This document shows, piece after piece, positions 51,906 through 64,000 of a stretch of 64,000 bases of DNA. The DNA comes from Flaccisagitta enflata. Its lineage: Eukaryota; Chaetognatha; Sagittoidea; Aphragmophora. The stretch spans positions 44,330,001 to 44,394,000 of the forward strand of contig OZ231128.1 in the NCBI GenBank assembly GCA_965153355.1. Reading direction: 5' to 3'. The notes under the pieces were generated by a model. It did not search any database, was not told the DNA's origin, and saw only the letters and a list, made by a program, of their open reading frames with translations. The stretch's first letter is position 1, and each line of letters opens with the position of its first letter. The translations under genes were made by a program, and so were the position numbers.

Positions 51906-52261
51906 ACGTTTGAGAGCTGAGGTATATTTCACTGTTACCAGAAATTTACTCTTAAACTGAAGTCGTTCAATGCCAAAATGGTATTTTTTTTGTGAACTTT
52001 TTTTTCTCAAACGAGCAAAAAAGAGGTGAAACGCGCTTGCACGCAAATCTAATGCTTTGGTGTTGTGAAAGAATGACACGGCGGACCTTTTCGTCATCTT
52101 TTTCCATGAAAAGGACGATGTCCCTGCCATCAGCAGACCATGACAAATGACAAAAATGACTGAAGGGACAGGATTAACTAGTAGTAAAAGCAGAAATGGC
52201 GTGAAATGTCATGATTAGGAATGACTTTGATTTAGCGAAGACTTGACATGATAGGAAAAGT

Positions 52262-52545
52262 GGTGCGTTCTCTCGCTCTCGCTCTCTCTGGCCCTCTCTC
52301 TTGCTCTCTGGCCCTCTCTCGATCTCGCTCTTGCTTTCTCGCTTTTGCACTCGCTCTCTTGCTTTCGCTCTTGCTCTCTCGTTTTAGCTCTCTTGCTCTC
52401 ACACTCTCGCTCTCACGCTCTCTCACTCTCTCGCTCTCACGCTCTCTCGCTCTCACGCTTTCTCGCTCTCACGCTCTCTTGCTTTCTTGCTGTCTCGCTC
52501 TCGCTCTTGCGCTCTCGCTCTCTCTATATCTCTTTCTCTCTGTCA
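52262..52545. repeat. Degenerate CTCTCGCTCT array
   Basis: CT-rich repeat with CTCTCGCTCTCACG variants. Non-coding. Confidence 0.85.
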
Positions 52546-52622
52546 TACTTCACAAGAGATCATTTTCGCAATGAAGGAACAAAGACTTATCCATGGAACA
52601 GTGGGAAACAAGGTCATTAGAC

Positions 52623-52850
52623 CTAAGTCGCGTGCGTCGGCATTTTCAAAAAATGTCAGGCAGACAGACAGCCAAACAATTTTTTTTCAAAAAGACATTA
52701 GAAATAGCCATTTACTCTATAAAAACTCTTTTCTACCATTCAGTGAAATAAAATACGCTTTGAGAAGCCTTTAAAACAGTTTTGTGACCGACGGACCGAC
52801 GGACCGACCGACCGAAAAGTGGCTTATAGAGTCGCGTAGCACGCAACTAA
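52623..52850 (+). repeat. Dispersed palindrome-terminated repeat
   Basis: It runs from TAAGTCGCGTGCGTCGGC to AGAGTCGCGTAGCACGCAAC and TAAAA, with GACGGACCGACGGACCGACC. Confidence 0.6.
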
Positions 52851-52859
52851 AATTACCGA

Positions 52860-54100
52860 TTAAGACCGATACAGCAGACGAAATGACATATTTCATGATA
52901 CTGGCCTTGTAGCTTTTTTGACATTAAAACTACAATGCATAATAATTCAACCCTCCTGATCATTTTAGGCAATGTCTCCTAAAAAGTGGGCCAGCTGAAA
53001 AACATGATTTGGCCAGCAAAAAAACACAGTTTCCCCCTAACAATCATTTTGTTGATAATAATAGCTGTTCTGACACATCCCGTGGGACCAAGTGTCTAAC
53101 ATACATGCTTCATAATCAAGATTTTGATAGATTAGGTGGCCAAAAGTAGAGCCAAATAAGCCTATTTTCCCTGTCACACTTGTGTCACACTTCATATCTT
53201 CTATGATAAAGACACTAAGAAATTGTCAAGCCTATCCAACTATGGGTCATTTTTGTACCATTACTATCCCTAAAGAAACACCAAAAATTTTATGGTGATT
53301 GGTGGTCATTTACTATGGAAAAAGTTTGCTCATAGTTGATTTGTCAAATATGAAAAAATATTCAATCTTGATATAGAAATATACTATACACGAAAAAGCA
53401 TACTTTTAAGTGTGATGGAAAATTTCTTTTTTTCCCCCGTTTAGTAAAGACATAACCCAGGTTACATGCCAAATTTCAGACCTTCATGTCAGTTCTAGCC
53501 GGAGATATTGATTTTTTTTAAAAATGTCCTATCGAGTTAACACCTTGTCACACTATGTCACACTGTTTTTCATAAAAAATCATATGATTAAACATAGTTT
53601 AAGACTTTAAGTGATTTTTTTATTGTGACTCAAAAAAATATCAAATTCTGAGCCTAGAAACAAAATTTCAAGCCGATATATGCAAATATCATTGAATTAT
53701 ATTATTTTTTTCAATGTTAACTCAATCAGGCACTCAATTTTTGCCGGCCCGGTTTATAGGAGAAATTGCCTTTAGAAAATAACAGATTGTAGTTGGTGTC
53801 ATTGTTGATGAGAAAGAAAAAAAACTCATTTGGTTTACGCATGTTTACGCAATCTCTTAGTTTGTTGAGAAAAATATTCAAGCTTCTTTAAGAAAATCTG
53901 AAGACAGTACGCGTGAAATTGCCAGTAAGCGAATTGTTTCTATTATTCACCGGTCTTAGCGACGCTTTAGATGCAGCGGCGTTTTAATTGACCCATGAAT
54001 ATCACAGATTGAAAAAAAAAACTATTTTGGCATTTCTCCCTACACGTAATTTGAGTTATAACGTTTTTCTTAATGATACAACACAGCGCCTCAAAGCTAC
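52860..54100. other. AT-rich stretch without recognisable gene
   Basis: There are no long frames. CTTGTCACACTATGTCACACTG and related TGTCACACTT motifs recur between 53160 and 53570. It lies between the two ACTATGGC-family ends at 51717 and 54272 and may be internal sequence of such an element. Confidence 0.4.
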
Positions 54101-54109
54101 ATGATATCC

Positions 54110-54272
54110 ATGATGTTTAAAATGGCACCAAGAACAAACTTTTAACTCAATGCGTTTAGTTTCTATGTTACGACAGAGCTTTAAAATGGTCACCAATTTT
54201 GCTATGTTTTTTCCATTGCTTGGGTATGAAACACTGACAAACATCTTTTTCGGTTATTGTTTTTGCCATAGT
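54110..54272. mobile_element. 3' part of an ACTATGGCAAAG-family element
   Basis: It matches the last third of the 596-bp MITE (ATGCGTTTAGTTTCTATGTTA, TTGCTTGGGTATGAAACACTG) and ends TTTTTGCCATAGTTA. Confidence 0.65.
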
Positions 54273-54359
54273 TATTCAACGTCTCGGTTCCTATGATGGT
54301 AATAACAAAAATCGAGGGAAGAAGTGTGTTGGGGATAGACCCTCTTCATCACTGAATGA

Positions 54360-54920
54360 ATTATGATGGATGAATGAATGAAAGAAAAAAAATGAATGAA
54401 TGTGTAAATGAATGAATAAATAGATGGACAAAGAAACGAATAAGTGAATGAATAAACGAATGAATGAAAGAATGAATGAAAAAATGAATGAATGAATGAA
54501 TGAATGAATGAATGAATGAATGAATGAATGAATGAATGAATGAATGAATGAATGAATGAATGAATGAATAGATAAATAAATAAATAAAAAGAAAAAAAAT
54601 AAATAAATGAATGAATGAATGAATGAATGAATGAATGAATGAATGAATGAATGAATAAATGAATGAATGAATGAATGAATGAATGAATGAATGAATGAAT
54701 AAACGAATAAATGAATGAATGAAGTGATAAATGACGAATTAAAAGAATGAAATGAATCATACCCTGATGAATACCCCTACGAATGAATAGATAAATGAAT
54801 GAATGAATGAATGAATGAATGAGTGAATGAATGAATGAATGAATGAATGAATGAATGAATGAATGAATGAATGAATGAATGAATGAATGAATGAATGAAT
54901 GAATGAATGAATGAGTGAAG
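54360..54920. repeat. (GAAT)n microsatellite, ~550 bp
   Basis: GAAT units with scattered TAAA/GATA variants, broken near 54725-54785 by unique sequence. The minus-strand reading gives HSFI repeats only. Confidence 0.95.
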
Positions 54921-54939
54921 GAATGTAGTTGATACATTC

Positions 54940-55820
54940 GTCGGTTCGATCGCTTCCCCCAGCCGTGAAATATTATGCCATGTGCAAGTATCTGGTCCTG
55001 TTACATGGAGAAAGGGAGTTATGAGGGTATGAAATGGAATGAAGACATACGTTTCAATTAAAAAGTAACCTTGAAAGTGGCACCAAGAGGAGAGATCATG
55101 GAATCATGCCAGAAAAACTAAGGCCGGATACACGGCTACCTAAGCAGCGTGTGGTAGGGCAGGAGTAGTCATAAAGTAGGCCTACCATACATTTGGGCAG
55201 GTACAGTGCTATCTAGTGTTACCAAAAGACCGACAGAACGGCAAACCGACAGACCAACAGACCGACATATATTAATTTGTAAGAACTCAAATCCATCTCG
55301 GATCAAAAGAGAACTTGGTCTGCACTTTTTGCATTCATAATTTCACTTTTGGCATTCGAAATTTGGAACTTTGAAACCAGGAAATGGATTGAAGGGGTCA
55401 AAGACTGGGTCTTTGTGATCGACAATTTTTACTTATAAATTCTGCGTCCATGGCATTTTTCTTTTCATTTCGATGTTATTGCTTTCAAAACATGCAATAA
55501 AATCAAAATTTGCAAGTCCTTTTTTGCGTACTACTGTCTAGTAATGGCAAAGAGAACCGCCCTAAAGAAGAAAAAAAAATTAAATCATGTTTTTTCTTCA
55601 TATTATATTCTAACTTGAGCTTCAACTCTTGGCTCTACATCATCACTCCCTTTCTGTACCCTTGGCCAATTCTATTTGGCCTCCAGGCACGAAGAAAGAG
55701 AAAGTAAGAGAGAGAGAGAGCTCCTTGAGAAATTTCTCATTCCAAGGCTAGTCTTGTCATTACTGCCCGGTTTCGAATTGATAAGATATGCCCAGGGCAT
55801 GGCAGAGCGAGCTTACTGCG
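54940..55820. other. Mostly unassigned; one dispersed-repeat fragment
   Basis: 55122-55262 carries AAGGCCGGATACACGGCTAC, then CAGACCAACAGACCGAC, but no terminal palindrome, so it is a truncated copy. The rest shows no supported gene. Confidence 0.45.
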
Positions 55821-55827
55821 CTTGGAT

Positions 55828-55936
<109 letters not shown>

Positions 55937-56053
55937 CTCATTCCATGGACCCCGTTGCTATGAAAAGTTTTCCCGTGATCATTTAGAAATCTCATAGTGT
56001 TCAGCAAGATGTTGCTTTTAGAGCTAAAAGCATTATTGGTTTGGTTGCTGTAC

Positions 56054-56160
<107 letters not shown>

Positions 56161-56470
56161 TAAAATCTTCTTTTTGAGGGCTGAGGCTTTGAGTAAGTTT
56201 CCCTGTTCTTTCCCATTCTTTGCAGAATATCAGTTATTTCCATTTTTCTTCTGGTCTTACGGCCACGATGCTTTTTTTTCCTCCATACATCGGCTCTCTG
56301 GTTTCCTAACTTCTTAAGAGGTATTCATCAATTATTCATTTGGGAACTCCGGCAAATATGCCTGGCTAAAATTTAGGAAGGAGGAGGGGGAAGCGGTGGA
56401 GCAACGATGGATGGGTAGCCGATGGAAGAATAAAACCACTGATGGGGAAGAAAAAAAGCAAATCAAAACA

Positions 56471-56590
56471 AAACAAGGCCGGATACACGGCCACCAGTTG
56501 CGGACGGGTGGGCAGGGGCGGAAATGCGCGTTTTCCCACTTTTCAACTCGAGCGTGACGGACCAACCGACCCACAATGCGCCGTGACATA
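56471..56590 (+). repeat. Dispersed repeat, short copy
   Basis: It begins AACAAGGCCGGATACACGGC, contains TGCGGACGGGTGGGCAGGGG, and breaks off before the terminal palindrome. 56.59-57.12 kb shows no supported gene. Confidence 0.6.
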
Positions 56591-57125
56591 GAAAAATTCA
56601 ATTACTATTTTTATGTGGAGTAGTACATATCTATAGTACTTCCGCACTTTTTCGTAATTGTCGTAAAATGTCGCGCACCTGAGGGGCAAAGAAACCCACT
56701 AGGCTGTAGCTTACACTTAGCACTACAGACGTGGGTAGGGTCCAGCCCCGACAAGTCAACCGTTCTTTGGTGTAAACTATGCCTTCTTATTCCATAGTCA
56801 AGAGACAGTGACCAAGTACGAGCCCACCAAAATTTGCAGTTGATCGATCATAGAAATTGATCTTTGACTTTGTAACAATCGCTCCATACTCAATTCCGAC
56901 TGTTTTACCATTTTTTCGCTTTTTATTCTTTTTCTTCCGATTATGATTTCGTTTTTAGAACAAAACCAAAAATCACAAAAATGACCATGAAACGTATGAA
57001 AATGACTGACACTGCAAGCGATGATGTTGAGGGAAACAACTCGTGTGAATGGTGTTAACGGCTTATGAATGATGACATGAACAAGAACGAGAATGACGGT
57101 CACTGATCGTACGGTTAAGTTGATC

Positions 57126-57307
57126 TGTCAGGTTTGTTCGTTCGTTCGTTCGTTCGTTCGTTCGTTCGTTCGTTCGTTCGTTCGTTCGTTCGTTCATTGA
57201 TTCATTCATTCGTTCATTCATTGATTTGTTCATTGATTCATTCATTCAATCGTTTGTTCGTTCGTTCGTTTGTTTGTTTGTTTGTTTGTTTGTTTGTTTG
57301 TTCGTTT

Positions 57308-57405
<98 letters not shown>
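57126..57405. repeat. (GTTC)n/(GTTT)n then (CT)n
   Basis: TTCG and TTTG tetranucleotides to about 57310, then a CT run to 57405. Confidence 0.95.
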
Positions 57406-57406
<1 letters not shown>

Positions 57407-57621
57407 AGGATCGGCGGTAATGAGGTTTCATCTTTTTAGGTGCGACAAAGCACCTCTATAACTGCCCGGTCGGTCGGTCGGTCTGTTGGTTGGTCGGGTA
57501 TAGCATTGGTTCGACGATCCACACATCGTGCCTTATTACCCTACTTGGCCTTTTTTTGGGGGGGAGGAGGTTACAGTTTATTCGATAGTTACATTCTCCA
57601 TAAAAACCGGTGGACAAAAAG

Positions 57622-57716
<95 letters not shown>

Positions 57717-57722
57717 CTCTCC
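57622..57722. repeat. (CT)n microsatellite
   Basis: A CT run directly upstream of the candidate plus-strand exon at 57783. It could act as an extended pyrimidine tract. Confidence 0.95.
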
Positions 57723-57782
57723 TCTTCCTCCTCTTCCTCCTTTTCCTCCTCCTATTCTGCCCTTGACTTCATACACCAATCA

Positions 57783-57994
57783 GTCTTACGTAATCTCACC
57801 ATCGTTGACGGCCGCACGATGGAAAACAATCATTGCTGGCTGCTGACCATAGCCGATAAACGTATTCAAATTGCATCCAGCCGTGCTTGGTGGCCAGGAG
57901 CGGAAGAACATGATATCTATCACTTTAAATTGAATGACATGGACCATGGAATAGATAGATTTAGAGACCGACGGCGGGACAAACCGCTAGTCTG
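57783..57994 (+). CDS. Candidate exon convergent to the RAG1-like gene
   Basis: A CAATCAG acceptor follows long pyrimidine runs. The exon reads SVLRNLTIVDGRTMENN, CWLLTIADKRIQIASSR and AWWPGAEEHDIYHFKLNDM, and can end at a TGT/GTATGA donor; otherwise it meets TGA at 57999-58001. Codon composition looks coding rather than repetitive. HDIYHFKLNDM is faintly like a kelch-repeat strand. RAG2-type genes are kelch proteins transcribed toward RAG1, so position and orientation are suggestive, but the similarity is too weak to name it. It could also be an unrelated exon or chance. Confidence 0.3.
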
Positions 57995-58016
57995 TGTATG
58001 AGAAAGCGAATGACTG

Positions 58017-58505
<489 letters not shown>

Positions 58506-59039
58506 TGTTTCAATTATTTTGTTCTCGTTGTTAATGTCGTTATGTATTCATTCCTTTGACTAGCTATGTCGGTCAGTTGATATCTCGGTCCGTCCCTTCA
58601 TCAGTTTCTCAGATCATGAGCTAGTCAAAGTTCTGTGAGTATCTGTGAGCGGTATTTTCTTTTTCTTTTTCTGATTGTTGTTTTCTAAATCGATGGGTTT
58701 GTTGTTTTTGTTATTATTGCGAGAGACGATGATTGGCTGCCCAACTCCGCCGATTCGATCTTTTGCTTCAGATTGGCGATTTGTTCTTTGTATCGAGTTG
58801 CCGCGTTTTGTTGCGCTTCAAACTTGAGATGCCATTTGGCCTCCATCTTCCTAAATTCGACGACGGCGTCTTTCGTCGCCTTTAACTCTTCGCGGACTTG
58901 CTCTAACACTTTTTTTGTCTCCTCCAACTCATCGACGATTTCCTGCGGCGGATGCTGTTCCGCGCGTTCTTTCTCTCGCCGCAATACGACGTTTTCTGCT
59001 TCTAACAGATTCTGCACATCGGCCAATTCTTCGATGTGG

Positions 59040-63923
<4,884 letters not shown>

Positions 63924-63959
63924 CTGCATATACAAGAAAAAATATAAACTGGCGTGTTT

Positions 63960-63964
63960 GTGTT

Positions 63965-64000
<36 letters not shown>
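63960..64000. repeat. (GT)n microsatellite at the window edge
   Basis: It starts as TTTGTG units and becomes pure GT, running off the window. It lies just upstream of the first visible RAG1-like exon. Confidence 0.9.

Overview
This is animal nuclear DNA, not prokaryotic. It has intron-bearing genes, a BEL/Pao LTR retrotransposon, several TIR-bounded DNA elements and a very heavy load of microsatellites. Long (GT)n, (CT)n, (GTT)n, (TTTC)n, (GAAT)n and (CAT)n tracts recur every few kilobases, and most long open frames in the window are translations of these tracts. The species cannot be named. A RAG1-like gene together with BEL elements suggests an invertebrate from a lineage known to carry RAG-like transposons (molluscs, nemerteans, echinoderms, lancelets, cnidarians), but that is inference.

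1-30.5 kb: a minus-strand gene for an Ig-domain cell-surface protein. Its huge first exon (26511-30492: polyQ, Ser runs, an internal hydrophobic segment and the start of an Ig domain) is followed by a ~14.9-kb intron and a second exon (11443-11583) that continues the same Ig domain in phase. Later exons lie outside the window. The intron and the downstream 11 kb are packed with repeats: a 7.74-kb DNA transposon (14149-21888) with 4-bp TAAG duplications and a decayed plus-strand gene inside, TA-flanked MITEs, foldback elements, a MITE carrying a tRNA-like Pol III promoter, 20-bp minisatellites, and about twenty copies of a family ending in an 18-bp palindrome.

30.5-36.3 kb: the region upstream of the Ig gene, with a foldback MITE (32849-33367) and GA/GGAC microsatellites.

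36.3-45 kb: a nearly intact BEL/Pao retrotransposon on the minus strand (36356-44957, 5-bp CTAGC target duplication). Its two LTRs show no substitutions by eye. It carries gag-protease, reverse transcriptase-RNase H and integrase. It is interrupted by a 596-bp TA-flanked MITE and by a one-base frameshift. Its 5' leader holds an array of small hairpins whose loops are constant while the stems covary.

45-57 kb: repeats only, including a second copy of that MITE, truncated and flanked by a 40-bp direct repeat.

57-64 kb: the most important feature, a minus-strand RAG1-like gene. Eleven exons could be placed (63923 down to 59040). Every intron phase agrees, and the spliced frame stays open for 813 codons. 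It contains a GGRP motif like the RAG1 nonamer-binding domain, two candidate catalytic Asp motifs (YDN, MDGK) and a CxxC zinc pair. It ends before the region that holds the third catalytic residue in RAG1. A coiled-coil frame and a convergent plus-strand candidate exon lie just beyond its 3' end.
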